NCBI GenBank assembly: GCA_002345675.1
Contig: DDWL01000036.1
Location: 104,659-168,658 of the forward strand
Direction of reading: 5' to 3'
From: Bacteroidales bacterium UBA2287
GTDB taxonomy: Bacteria; Bacteroidota; Bacteroidia; Bacteroidales; Tenuifilaceae
DNA: 64,000 bases
The notes under the pieces were generated by a model. The model had not been told where the DNA came from. It made no database searches and saw only the letters and a program-made list of their open reading frames with translations. The translations under genes and the position numbers were made by a program. Below, one piece after another: positions 35,216 through 42,630 of the stretch (position 1 is the stretch's first letter; the number at the start of each line of letters is the position of its first letter).

Positions 35216-35537
35216 TGTTTACACCACCGATTTTTTCGACAGGGAGATTAAAAGGCTCGTTAGGAAGTACCCTTCGATTAAGAGCGACTACAAAGGGCTA
35301 GTGGATTCCCTATAGGAAGAACCCAAACAGGGTCAACCGCTTTGAAGGGATTGCTATAAAATTCGCATGGCCATTACAAGCAAGGGGAAAGGTAAAAGCG
35401 GTGGTAGTCGAGTGATTTCCTGTGTTAAAATTCTGGCTGGGTCTGTTTTTCTACTCTCCATCTATGATAAAGGAGATAAAGAAAGCATTTCCGATAAAGA
35501 ACTCGACGATTTGCTTCGGCTTTCAGGGTTGCTGTAA
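35205..35537 (+). pseudogene. broken RelE-type toxin (TA locus 2)
   Basis: The frame from ATG 35205 runs 110 codons to TAA at 35535 but has in-frame stops TAG at 35313-35315 and TGA at 35343-35345. Residues around them are MNFNVYTTDFFDREIKRL, RKYPSIKSDYKGLVDSL (stop) EEPKQGQPL (stop) RDCYKIRMAITSKGKGKSGG, then VISCVKILAGSVFLLSIYDK and ISDKELDDLLRLSGLL. The order matches RelE-type endonucleases, in which the second stop sits where a Gly is expected (PLGxxCYKIR). Codon GGA to TGA would be a single change. There is no frameshift, so decay is recent, but a functional toxin is unlikely. Confidence 0.85.
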
Positions 35538-35543
35538 AATAAA

Positions 35544-35580
35544 CAAAACCCGCCAAAACGAATTAGGTGGGTTTTGCGTT
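35544..35580 (+). terminator. hairpin after TA locus 2
   Basis: CAAAACCCGCC (35544-35554) pairs with GGTGGGTTTTG (35566-35576), with one G-T pair and an 11-nt loop. It lies 7 nt after the broken toxin. The T run afterwards is poor, so it may be only a weak terminator. Confidence 0.6.
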
Positions 35581-35695
35581 TCTAATCGTACTCTAGGCAA
35601 AGCCTAGAAGAATATTTGGACGGCGGTGCAACCGATCGCCCAACGTTGTTTCAAGTTGAGAGTCTTGGTTGAACTAGGGGATTAGATTAGTAGCG

Positions 35696-35989
35696 TTATA
35701 AACTTAACTTTTTATTGTCCTGATAATTGTTCCAGAATCGTAAAAGTTCTATGTTTCTTTTATCTATTATCCTGTAAAACAAAGTAATCTGCTTGCATAT
35801 AACGCAACGTTTAATTCCTGCCATATCAGTATTTTGAAACTCTATATTTCCTTGTTTTAGAACAAACTCTACCTCGTACACCTCATCAATAAATTCTTGG
35901 GCTTCTTTTTCTGACCATTCACGCAGAAGGAAATCAATGTTGTCGTAATAGTCAAGCTTAGCAATTTTGCTCCAATGCACTATTCTCAT
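35696..35989 (-). CDS. ParE/RelE-family toxin (TA locus 3)
   Basis: A 97-residue basic protein of the ParE/RelE fold: a helical hairpin start (IVHWSKIAKLDYYDNIDFLLREWSEKEAQEFIDEVYEVEFVL), the central turn IEFQNTDMAGIKRCVICKQITLFYRI, and the end IELLRFWNNYQDNKKL. The reading frame is complete, unlike the toxins of loci 1 and 2. It overlaps the antitoxin gene by 4 bases. Whether it acts on gyrase, as ParE does, or on mRNA, as RelE does, cannot be read from sequence. Confidence 0.85.
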   Translation of the reverse strand: MRIVHWSKIAKLDYYDNIDFLLREWSEKEAQEFIDEVYEVEFVLKQGNIEFQNTDMAGIKRCVICKQITLFYRIIDKRNIELLRFWNNYQDNKKLSL

Positions 35990-36231
35990 TTAAATTTCAA
36001 GTTTGGATACTTGCCTTTGGCCTCCTCGATAACTTCTTCATGGGTATAGGTTTTTCCACTCCTGCTTGCATTTAAGGCTTCATTAACAGCTGCTTTTTCA
36101 TCTTTTGACAGTTTGTAAGAGGAGCTGGAATTTAATAATGCAATTAACTTATTATATAATATTTCAAGTTCAGACTCCTTAATGCTATCAATCCTTCTGA
36201 ACAAATCCAATTTAATTTCTGCTGCATTCAT
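35986..36231 (-). CDS. antitoxin (TA locus 3)
   Basis: An 81-residue helical protein (MNAAEIKLDLFRRIDSIKESELEILYNKLIALLN, then LSKDEKAAVNEALNASRSGKTYTHEEVIEEAKGKYPNLKFK). The N-terminal half looks like a dimerising helical bundle. The tail, with SGKTYTHEEVIEEAK, is a common end of Bacteroidota antitoxins paired with ParE-like toxins. It precedes and overlaps the toxin gene by 4 bases. A TAAATTTG motif upstream (complement of 36254-36261) fits a -7 element. Confidence 0.82.
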   Translation of the reverse strand: MNAAEIKLDLFRRIDSIKESELEILYNKLIALLNSSSSYKLSKDEKAAVNEALNASRSGKTYTHEEVIEEAKGKYPNLKFK

Positions 36232-36253
36232 AGTCGTAAGATTTTATCCTCTA

Positions 36254-36261
36254 CAAATTTA
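36254..36261 (-). promoter_or_regulatory. possible -7 element of TA locus 3
   Basis: On the minus strand this reads TAAATTTG, matching TAnnTTTG, 22 nt before the antitoxin ATG. A TTG lies upstream on the same strand at about 25 nt, wider than usual. Confidence 0.35.
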
Positions 36262-36324
36262 ACGATTAAAATTCATTTTTGTTTGCAACCAGTGAGTGTA
36301 ATTTCTCCAACTTGCTTAGCAAGG

Positions 36325-36357
36325 AAACCTACTGAAAGTTAACGAACGAAAACCGTT
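36325..36357. repeat. repeat R1 core, copy C, inside the PAP2 3' end
   Basis: Begins AAACCTACTGAAAGTTAACG, identical to copy A over those 20 bases, and ends AAACCGTTTT. The hairpin of copies A and B is absent. It covers the PAP2 stop codon (36329-36331) and its last eight or nine codons, and lies about 95 bp upstream of the TA locus 3 start. Its orientation relative to the TA genes is opposite to copies A and B. Confidence 0.85.
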
Positions 36358-36904
36358 TTCCTATTAAACCAAAACCCCACCAAACGGTTAAACCGCACGC
36401 TGCGCCTAAAAGGGCGCCACAAAGTATGTCGGCTGGGTAGTGAACGCCTAAGTAAATACGACTGTACGAAACTACTGCGGCCCAAAGCAGCAACGAAATT
36501 GTAAGCCATTTGTGCTTAAACCAAACAACAAGAAATGTGGCTACGCCAAAGGTATTTGCTGCATGCGACGATACAAATCCGAATTTGCCACCGCACCTGC
36601 CATTAACCAAGTGCACCAAATCCTGTATTTCGGGGTTATGGCAAGGCCTAAGCCTTTCGAAAACGTTTTTAAAAAGGTGAACCGAAAGCTGGTCGCCCAT
36701 TGTAACAACTACTGCAACTCCAACTAATAGCAGCAAGCCCTTTAGGCCATGCTTTTTAATCATTAAGTAAACCAGAAAAAGGTACAGCGGAATCCAAACA
36801 ACATTGCCGGAGAAAGCCAGCATTATTGGGTCCCAAAAAGGGGAATTCAACCCGTTAAGAAAAAGAAAAAGGGATGTGTCGAGTTCAATTACTTGGGCAA
36901 GCAT
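36329..36904 (-). CDS. PAP2-family membrane phosphatase
   Basis: A 191-residue inner-membrane phosphatase with about five helices and the three PAP2 motifs: KNVFERLRPC, FGFVSSHAANTFG (in place of the usual PSGH) and SRIYLGVHYPADILCG. It probably acts on undecaprenyl pyrophosphate or phosphatidic-acid-type lipids. It follows obg on the same strand by 2 bp. The last residues RFSFVNFQ and the TAG stop are encoded by repeat R1 copy C, so the native C-terminus has probably been replaced; the catalytic motifs are not affected. Confidence 0.88.
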   Translation of the reverse strand: MLAQVIELDTSLFLFLNGLNSPFWDPIMLAFSGNVVWIPLYLFLVYLMIKKHGLKGLLLLVGVAVVVTMGDQLSVHLFKNVFERLRPCHNPEIQDLVHLVNGRCGGKFGFVSSHAANTFGVATFLVVWFKHKWLTISLLLWAAVVSYSRIYLGVHYPADILCGALLGAACGLTVWWGFGLIGKRFSFVNFQ

Positions 36905-36906
36905 TT

Positions 36907-37896
36907 TTAACCGTTAAGTTCGTTCCAAAGCATGTCCTTCAACTTTTCGATACCAAAACCTGTAACAGACGAAATAAAAATGCTAGAAACCTTTGGCAGC
37001 TCGCGTTTCATTTCCTTTTTTAGCTCGTCGTCAATTAAATCGCTCTTGGTAATTGCCAAAACTCTCTTTTTATCGAGCAATTCGGGGTTAAACTGTTTTA
37101 GCTCGTTTACAAGGGTTTTGTATTCGGCTTTTATGTTGGCGCTATCGGCTGGCACAAGAAATAGCAGCATCGAGTTTCGCTCAATGTGCCTTAAAAAGCG
37201 TAATCCAAGTCCCTTGCCTTCACTAGCACCCTCAATAATTCCAGGAATATCGGCCATTACAAACGACTGGTGATTACGGTATGGCACTATGCCAATATTG
37301 GGAACAAGAGTGGTAAAAGCATAGTCGGCAATTTTCGGCTTAGCTGCCGACACAACCGAGAGTAAAGTCGATTTGCCAGCATTGGGAAAGCCAACCAGTC
37401 CAACGTCGGCAAGGATTTTAAGTTCGAGAATTATTGCCCCTTCAATTCCCGATTCGCCGGGCTGAGAGAAGCGAGGCGTTTGGTTTGTTGCTGAACGAAA
37501 GTGCCAGTTGCCTAAGCCTCCGCGACCACCTTTCATTAAAACAACCTCTTGGCCGTCTTCGGTAATTTCGCAAATTACTTCTCGGGTTTCGGCGTCGAGA
37601 GCAATAGTGCCTAAGGGCACTTCAATTGTAATATCCTTTCCCTCGGCACCGCTACTACGCGAACCGCTTCCCGACTCGCCGTCTTCGGCAAAAATATGCC
37701 GCTTGTATTTAAGGTGAATAAGGGTCCAAAGTTGCTTGTTGCCCTTTAAGTACACGTGGCCGCCTCTGCCTCCGTCGCCACCATCGGGACCTCCTTTGGG
37801 TACAAACTTCTCGCGATGCAAGTGCATACTTCCTGCGCCTCCATTGCCCGAGCGGCAAAAAACTTTTACGTAATCGACAAAATTAGATGAAGCCAT
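36907..37896 (-). CDS. obg: GTPase Obg (CgtA)
   Basis: A 329-residue ribosome-associated GTPase for 50S maturation and stress signalling. The N-terminal glycine-rich Obg fold is clear (FVDYVKVFCRSGNGGAG, GGPDGGDGGRGGHVYL, about 1-160). The G domain follows: G1 VGFPNAGKSTLL, G2 YAFTTLVPNIG, G3 ADIPGIIEGASEGKGLGLRFLRHIER, G4 AITKSD, and a G5-like SSVTG. The C-terminal OCT domain is absent, as is usual in Bacteroidota. It forms a run with hpt and adk upstream, a conserved arrangement in this phylum. Confidence 0.97.
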   Translation of the reverse strand: MASSNFVDYVKVFCRSGNGGAGSMHLHREKFVPKGGPDGGDGGRGGHVYLKGNKQLWTLIHLKYKRHIFAEDGESGSGSRSSGAEGKDITIEVPLGTIALDAETREVICEITEDGQEVVLMKGGRGGLGNWHFRSATNQTPRFSQPGESGIEGAIILELKILADVGLVGFPNAGKSTLLSVVSAAKPKIADYAFTTLVPNIGIVPYRNHQSFVMADIPGIIEGASEGKGLGLRFLRHIERNSMLLFLVPADSANIKAEYKTLVNELKQFNPELLDKKRVLAITKSDLIDDELKKEMKRELPKVSSIFISSVTGFGIEKLKDMLWNELNG

Positions 37897-37931
37897 TTAG
37901 TTGTTTACTGTATAAAATGAATTTAAAAAAA

Positions 37932-38522
37932 CTATTTCTTTGAACCATCAACGGTGTCGACGGCATTACAAATTCTTTCGAAAATTTCGTTAATTGTTCC
38001 CATTCCCTTTACGCCTAAATACTTTCCTTGAGCCTTATAGTAGTCAATAACGTTTCGGGTAGTTTCGTTGTAAATATCAATCCTGTTGTTAATTATGCTT
38101 AAGTTACGATCGTCGCTTCGGCCACTTGTTAAACCTCTATTTTCTAGTCGCCTAACTAATTCCTCACGCTCCACTTCAAGCTTAATCATAGTTGAAATCG
38201 ACAGGCTTCTCTCTGCAAGCAATTCCTCGAGTGCGTGTGCCTGAGCGGTTGTTCTGGGAAATCCATCTAAAACAACGCCGGCCTTTCCTTCGAGATTTTC
38301 GTCGAGTTGCCTACCAATAATGCCAATTACCAACTCATCGGGAACCAATTCGCCTTTATCCATGTACTTTTGAGCTTCTATTCCCCTCGGAGTTCGTCGC
38401 TCAATGGCATTTCGAAGTATATCGCCAGTAGCTAAATGGAGTAGGTTGTACTTTTGTATAAGTTTCTGCGATTGGGTACCTTTTCCTGCGCCAGGAGGGC
38501 CAAACAGAACAATAACAAGCAT
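37932..38522 (-). CDS. adk: adenylate kinase
   Basis: Converts ATP and AMP to two ADP. The 196 residues include the P-loop LFGPPGAGKGTQSQKL, the NMP-binding HLATGDILRNAIERRT and GIEAQKYMDKGELVPDELV, the VLDGFPRTTAQAHAL motif, and a short lid region ENRGLTSGRSDD without zinc cysteines. The short-lid form is typical of this phylum. It lies between hpt and obg with gaps of 25 and 35 bp on the same strand. Confidence 0.97.
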   Translation of the reverse strand: MLVIVLFGPPGAGKGTQSQKLIQKYNLLHLATGDILRNAIERRTPRGIEAQKYMDKGELVPDELVIGIIGRQLDENLEGKAGVVLDGFPRTTAQAHALEELLAERSLSISTMIKLEVEREELVRRLENRGLTSGRSDDRNLSIINNRIDIYNETTRNVIDYYKAQGKYLGVKGMGTINEIFERICNAVDTVDGSKK

Positions 38523-38547
38523 GGTTACTTGGTTTCTTAAAGTGATA

Positions 38548-39090
38548 TTAGGATTTTATCAACGTGTAAATATCGGCTAAGTTTCTTCCAATTCCATCGT
38601 AATCGAGCCCATACCCTACAATAAAGTCGTTGGGAATCTCTTTTCCTACATAGTCAATTTTATGTGCCCCTTTGTAAGCATTTGGTTTATAAAGAAGCGT
38701 AGCAATTAGTATTTTCTTAGGGTTTAACTTGGAAAGAGAGCTAATAAGCTTTGTAAGCGTAATTCCAGTATCAACAATGTCTTCAACAACAATAACAACC
38801 TTTCCCTCAATCGATTCGGTTAAGCCTATTAACTCTGTCACCTCTCCCGAACTTTTTGTACCGTGGTACGATGCAAGTTTAATGAACGAAACGTGGCAAG
38901 GAACTTCAATTTTCCTCAGCAAATCGGCGGTAAAAATAAACGAACCGTTGAGCACGCTAATAAAAAGAGGCATATCCTCCTTAGCCATATCGGCATTAAT
39001 TGTGTTGGCAAGGTTGCTAATCCATCCGTCAATTTCCTTAGCAGGAAAGCTAATTTCGAACTCTTTGTCCCAAAGTTTAACCGTTTTCAT
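38548..39090 (-). CDS. hpt: hypoxanthine phosphoribosyltransferase
   Basis: Salvages hypoxanthine or guanine with PRPP to form IMP or GMP. The 180 residues show the PRPP-binding loop VVIVEDIVDTGITLTKL, the flexible-loop region FIKLASYHGTKSSGEV, the LISVLNGSFIFTADLLR segment, and the purine-site end DYVGKEIPNDFIVGYGLDYDGIGRNL. It is the first gene of the hpt-adk-obg-PAP2 run on the minus strand. The promoter must lie in 39091-39260, before the GTCCC element. Confidence 0.95.
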   Translation of the reverse strand: MKTVKLWDKEFEISFPAKEIDGWISNLANTINADMAKEDMPLFISVLNGSFIFTADLLRKIEVPCHVSFIKLASYHGTKSSGEVTELIGLTESIEGKVVIVVEDIVDTGITLTKLISSLSKLNPKKILIATLLYKPNAYKGAHKIDYVGKEIPNDFIVGYGLDYDGIGRNLADIYTLIKS

Positions 39091-39260
39091 TCTTTAATTC
39101 TGTTTTGAATCGACTTGCATTTTTTTGCTTGCGGGCAAAGGTACTAAAATATAATAAAAACTAAAGGCTTGAAAAACTTCGATAAAAGGTTCAGATAAAC
39201 GCGTTTAAAATTGCCTTAAATACTCTATCTGTATGGAAATTAGGTTTTGAATTTGACTTT

Positions 39261-39404
39261 TGTCCCGCTGGGGACAACATATCGGTAGATGGCGAATTCA
39301 CAAGAAAAACACCGTGCCTTTAGGTACGGAATATTCTGTACCTAAAGGCACAGACAAATTGGTTTTGTAATATTTTTTACCGATATTTTGTCCCTAACGG
39401 GACA
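39261..39404. repeat. nested palindromic element, copy 2 (GTCCC family)
   Basis: 144 bp in reverse orientation to 11654-11798. Its ends are TGTCCCGCTGGGGACA (39261-39276) and TGTCCCTAACGGGACA (39389-39404), and the inner 38-bp hairpin is at 39314-39351. The reverse complement aligns with copy 1 along its full length. In the hairpin, one base pair differs from copy 1 on both arms (GCCG/CGGC becomes GCCT/AGGC). It fills most of the 358-bp gap 39091-39448. Confidence 0.9.
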
Positions 39405-39448
39405 TTTTTTAAAGGCGTTTGCCATGAAAAAAGACTTTAAAATAGTGC

Positions 39449-40573
39449 CTATCGTAAAAAATGCGTTGTAATACGGTCCATAAAATCAACACCAACAGGA
39501 AGAATATGATCGGGGAAGTCGTAATCGGGGGAATGAAGATCGGGATGATTCTCGCCAGCTCCTAGCCCTAAAATAACGCCAGGCCCACGCACTGTGAAGT
39601 GCGAAAAATCTTCGGACCAGCGATTTGGTTCGCTAAGCATTACTATTTTATGGCCAAGTTCGGTTGCCAAATCTTTTGTTAGTTCTGTAAGAATTGGATC
39701 GCAAACAGCAGCTGGGAAATCGTCGGAGAACGACGATTCGACTACAAGTCCGTGCTTACTTCCTGCTTGCCTAACAAGTTCGAGCGATTTTTCGGTTAGC
39801 AACTTCATGTCCGAGTCGGCAAATGCTCGAAGTGTACATAAAACTTCTCCATAGCCCGGCGAAGTTCCAAAGGCAATTTCGCCAACTCTAACGTGAATTA
39901 TAGTAATTAGAATAAATTTTGAAAATATCTTCGACCTACTAAGTTCGGTAAGCCCTTGAATTATTTCAGCAACGGCAAGCGAGGGGTTAATTCCTGCCTC
40001 GGGGTATGCCGCATGCGAGTTTCGCCCAATAAGTTTTACCACCAAACCCTTCGAAGCGGCGGCAAAGCTGTAATTTCCCAGAATTATGCTTCCCGTAGAG
40101 TACTTGGGCATATTGTGAATGGCAAACGCATAATCGGGGTAAAGATTTAACTCGCGTAAGCGCCTCAGCGACTTAAGTGCGCCATGGCCATTCTCCTCTT
40201 CGGGTTGATAGAGTAGTACAACCCGTCCACGGTTAATAGGGTTTTCCTTTAATTTCATGGCCAATCCCGACACCATTGCCATGTGACCATCGTGCCCACA
40301 GGTATGCGAAACGCCCGGATTAACCGACTTGTACTGCTTGTTCGAAATCTCATGAATTGGTAATGCGTCCATGTCGCACCTAAAGAGCAAAGTTGGACCG
40401 TCTTGGGGCGCTTTGTATACGGCGGCCATCCCTTCGCCTGCTATTCCTGTAATTAGTTCGGTTGGCTGATAGCGGCTTAAAAAGAACCTTAATCGCTTAC
40501 CAGTTTCTCGCTCTTTCCCCGACACTTCGGGGTGCCGGTGGAGCTCTTGTCGCAGTCGTACGAGTTCTTCCAT
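39449..40573 (-). CDS. M20D-type amidohydrolase
   Basis: A 374-residue zinc hydrolase of the M20D family, similar to N-acyl amino acid or hippurate hydrolases. Metal-site blocks: LLFRCDMDALPIHE, VSHTCGHDGHMAMVSG (Cys/His ligands), LLYQPEEENGHGAL (catalytic Glu pair) and FAIHNMP. The dimer-domain piece GRNSHAAYPEAGINP is also present, with a late SEDFSHFTVRGPGVILGLG. No signal peptide, so probably cytoplasmic. It lies 102 bp after tatC on the same strand; co-transcription with kdsD-tatC is possible. Confidence 0.92.
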   Translation of the reverse strand: MEELVRLRQELHRHPEVSGKERETGKRLRFFLSRYQPTELITGIAGEGMAAVYKAPQDGPTLLFRCDMDALPIHEISNKQYKSVNPGVSHTCGHDGHMAMVSGLAMKLKENPINRGRVVLLYQPEEENGHGALKSLRRLRELNLYPDYAFAIHNMPKYSTGSIILGNYSFAAASKGLVVKLIGRNSHAAYPEAGINPSLAVAEIIQGLTELSRSKIFSKFILITIIHVRVGEIAFGTSPGYGEVLCTLRAFADSDMKLLTEKSLELVRQAGSKHGLVVESSFSDDFPAAVCDPILTELTKDLATELGHKIVMLSEPNRWSEDFSHFTVRGPGVILGLGAGENHPDLHSPDYDFPDHILPVGVDFMDRITTHFLR

Positions 40574-40675
40574 GGAGTATACCTCAATTTTGGTAAAAAT
40601 AAATATTTAAACCGAGGTGCAAACGATTTAACGCTGATTTTTTAGCCCGTTAAAATGAAATAGAATTTACTCGAA

Positions 40676-41482
40676 CTACTCTTTTTTCTTACGATTTATT
40701 CGCGACGATAGTAAAATGCTAATTTCGAACAGAATGTAGAGCGGTAACACTACTAGAATTAGGCTAATTACATCGGGAGGTGTAATAATAGCTGCCAGTA
40801 TCATAATTGCTACAAATGAGTGCTTTCGGTATTTTCGTAAAAACGAAGGAGTAACAAGACCCATTTTGGTTAAAAATAGGATGAGGATAGGCAGCTCGAA
40901 AACAATTCCTGAGGCTAAGGTAACCGACGAAAGTGAGCCAATATAGGAGTTAATATTAATTGTATTAACAACACCTTCGGAAACATTATAGGTACCCAAA
41001 AAGTGAATTGTAAGTGGTGCAATTATGTAGTAGCCAAAAAGAACGCCAGTAAAAAAAAGCATTGAAATGAACAAAACAGCCATTCTCGAACTTTTTCGTT
41101 CTTGGTACGACAGGGCAGGTTTAATAAAACTCCACAGCTGGTAAATAATATAAGGAAAAGCAACGATTAAGCCTGAATACATCGAAACAACGAGGTGCAT
41201 AGTAAACTGACCTGCGAGGTTAATATTTATAATTTCGAGTGGTTTGCTGTTAATGCACAAAACGGGGATGTTGAATTGCTGGGCTAAATCGCAAAGTATG
41301 CGGTTGGTGAAAAAACTGGGCGACATAGGAGCAAAAACAAACTCGTCGAAAATTACGCGATAAAAAACGAAGGCCAAAATGGCTCCAGCAATAACTGCAA
41401 TTACCGACCTAACGAGCACCCACCTAAGTTCCTCAAAGTGCTCCCAAAAAGTCATTTCGTGTTCGTTTTTCTGCTTTGCCAT
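40676..41482 (-). CDS. tatC: Sec-independent translocase subunit TatC
   Basis: The receptor subunit of the twin-arginine translocon in the inner membrane. The 268 residues form six predicted helices, with family blocks MTFWEHFEELRWVLVRSVIAVI at the N-terminus, YQLWSFIKPALSYQERKSSRM, a periplasmic FLGTYN segment, VFELPILILFL, and YRKHSFVAIMILAAIITPPDVISLILVVLPLYILFEISI. It follows kdsD by 6 bp. No tatA or tatB is in the window. Confidence 0.97.
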   Translation of the reverse strand: MAKQKNEHEMTFWEHFEELRWVLVRSVIAVIAGAILAFVFYRVIFDEFVFAPMSPSFFTNRILCDLAQQFNIPVLCINSKPLEIININLAGQFTMHLVVSMYSGLIVAFPYIIYQLWSFIKPALSYQERKSSRMAVLFISMLFFTGVLFGYYIIAPLTIHFLGTYNVSEGVVNTININSYIGSLSSVTLASGIVFELPILILFLTKMGLVTPSFLRKYRKHSFVAIMILAAIITPPDVISLILVVLPLYILFEISILLSSRINRKKKE

Positions 41483-41488
41483 GTTGCG

Positions 41489-42451
41489 CTACACAATCCC
41501 CTCTCGTAAAATATCGTGAATATGAACCATTCCAACGTATTTGCCCGAATCGACCACAATAAGCTGAGTAATTTTATTAGCCTCCATTAAATTAAATGCA
41601 TTAATGGCCAACTCGTTTTTTTCGATATTTTTTGGGTTAACCGACATAATATCGGAAGCTTTAAGGTTCTCGACCGACTCGTTTCGTTGAAGCATTCGCC
41701 TTAAGTCGCCATCGGTAATAATGCCTAACAAGTTCCCATCGGCATCGACAACTGCGGTAGCACCAAGTCGTTTCGACGAAATTTCGACAATTACATCGCG
41801 CACCTTATCGTTTAAACCCACAACAGGTGGGTTAGCAGTGCTGAAAACATCCTCTACGGTCATGTACAACTTTTTACCCAACGACCCGCCTGGATGGAAT
41901 TTGGCAAAATCGGCTGGAGTAAAGCCCCTAAGTTTAAGCAAGCAAACTGCCAATGCATCGCCAATAACAAGTTGAGCGGTTGTGCTCGAAGTTGGCGCCA
42001 AATTATTAGGACAAGCCTCGTTTTCAACCGTTGCTTTAAGAACTAAGTCGGCCTTTTGAGCCAAGTAGCTATCGGTATTCGATACAAGAGCAATTATTTT
42101 ATTTCCAAGATTTCGAATTAGGGGTATTAAAACTTTTATTTCGGGAGTGCTACCACTTTTCGAAAGACAAATAATTACGTCGTCGGGCTGAATTATGCCT
42201 AAATCGCCATGAATGGCATCGGCTGCGTGCATGAAAATCGATGGAGTTCCTGTGGAATTAAGGGTTGCCACAATTTTCTCGGCAATAATTGCGCTCTTTC
42301 CAATTCCTGTAACAATTACCCTTCCTTTTGCGTTAAACAGCAACGAAACGCATTTTTCAAAGTCTGCATCTATATAATCGGCAAGTTTCTCAATTGCTAA
42401 AGCCTCAGCTTTAATTGTTTGCACTGCCAACAATCTTACATCAATGTCCAT
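41489..42451 (-). CDS. kdsD: arabinose-5-phosphate isomerase (KpsF/KdsD)
   Basis: Makes D-arabinose 5-phosphate from ribulose 5-phosphate for Kdo in lipopolysaccharide. The 320 residues hold an SIS domain (GRVIVTGIGKSAIIAEKIVATLNSTGTPSIFMHAADAIHGDLG, then CLSKSGSTPE and NNLAPTSSTTAQLVIGDALAV) followed by two CBS domains (VIVEISSKRLGATAVVDADGNLLGIITDGDLRR, and MEANKITQLIVVDSG). It is the first gene of a pair with tatC and diverges from recQ. Confidence 0.95.
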   Translation of the reverse strand: MDIDVRLLAVQTIKAEALAIEKLADYIDADFEKCVSLLFNAKGRVIVTGIGKSAIIAEKIVATLNSTGTPSIFMHAADAIHGDLGIIQPDDVIICLSKSGSTPEIKVLIPLIRNLGNKIIALVSNTDSYLAQKADLVLKATVENEACPNNLAPTSSTTAQLVIGDALAVCLLKLRGFTPADFAKFHPGGSLGKKLYMTVEDVFSTANPPVVGLNDKVRDVIVEISSKRLGATAVVDADGNLLGIITDGDLRRMLQRNESVENLKASDIMSVNPKNIEKNELAINAFNLMEANKITQLIVVDSGKYVGMVHIHDILREGIV

Positions 42452-42505
42452 TTAATTTGATGGTTAATATTTGTTAATTGAACGAAAAAAAGAAAAACAT
42501 TTTAC

Positions 42506-42513
42506 TACCTTTG
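42506..42513 (+). promoter_or_regulatory. possible -7 element of recQ
   Basis: TACCTTTG, matching TAnnTTTG, between divergent kdsD and recQ, 117 nt before the recQ start. A TTTG at 42470-42473 is too far upstream to be its -33 box. Confidence 0.3.
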
Positions 42514-42630
42514 ATTGCATTCGAAAACTTATGCTAATTTTATTTTACAAAAGTAGAAGTTTTTAGTTATTGGCTTCGTGTTTTACCTTTTAAGTTTCCT
42601 ACATTAATTAATGCACTATTTACAAAGATC

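Noticed and set aside
25036..36357. Integron attC sites around the TA loci
   Set aside because: TA genes often lie in integron cassettes, but the R1 core lacks the GTTRRRY/RYYYAAC pair layout of attC and no integrase is present.
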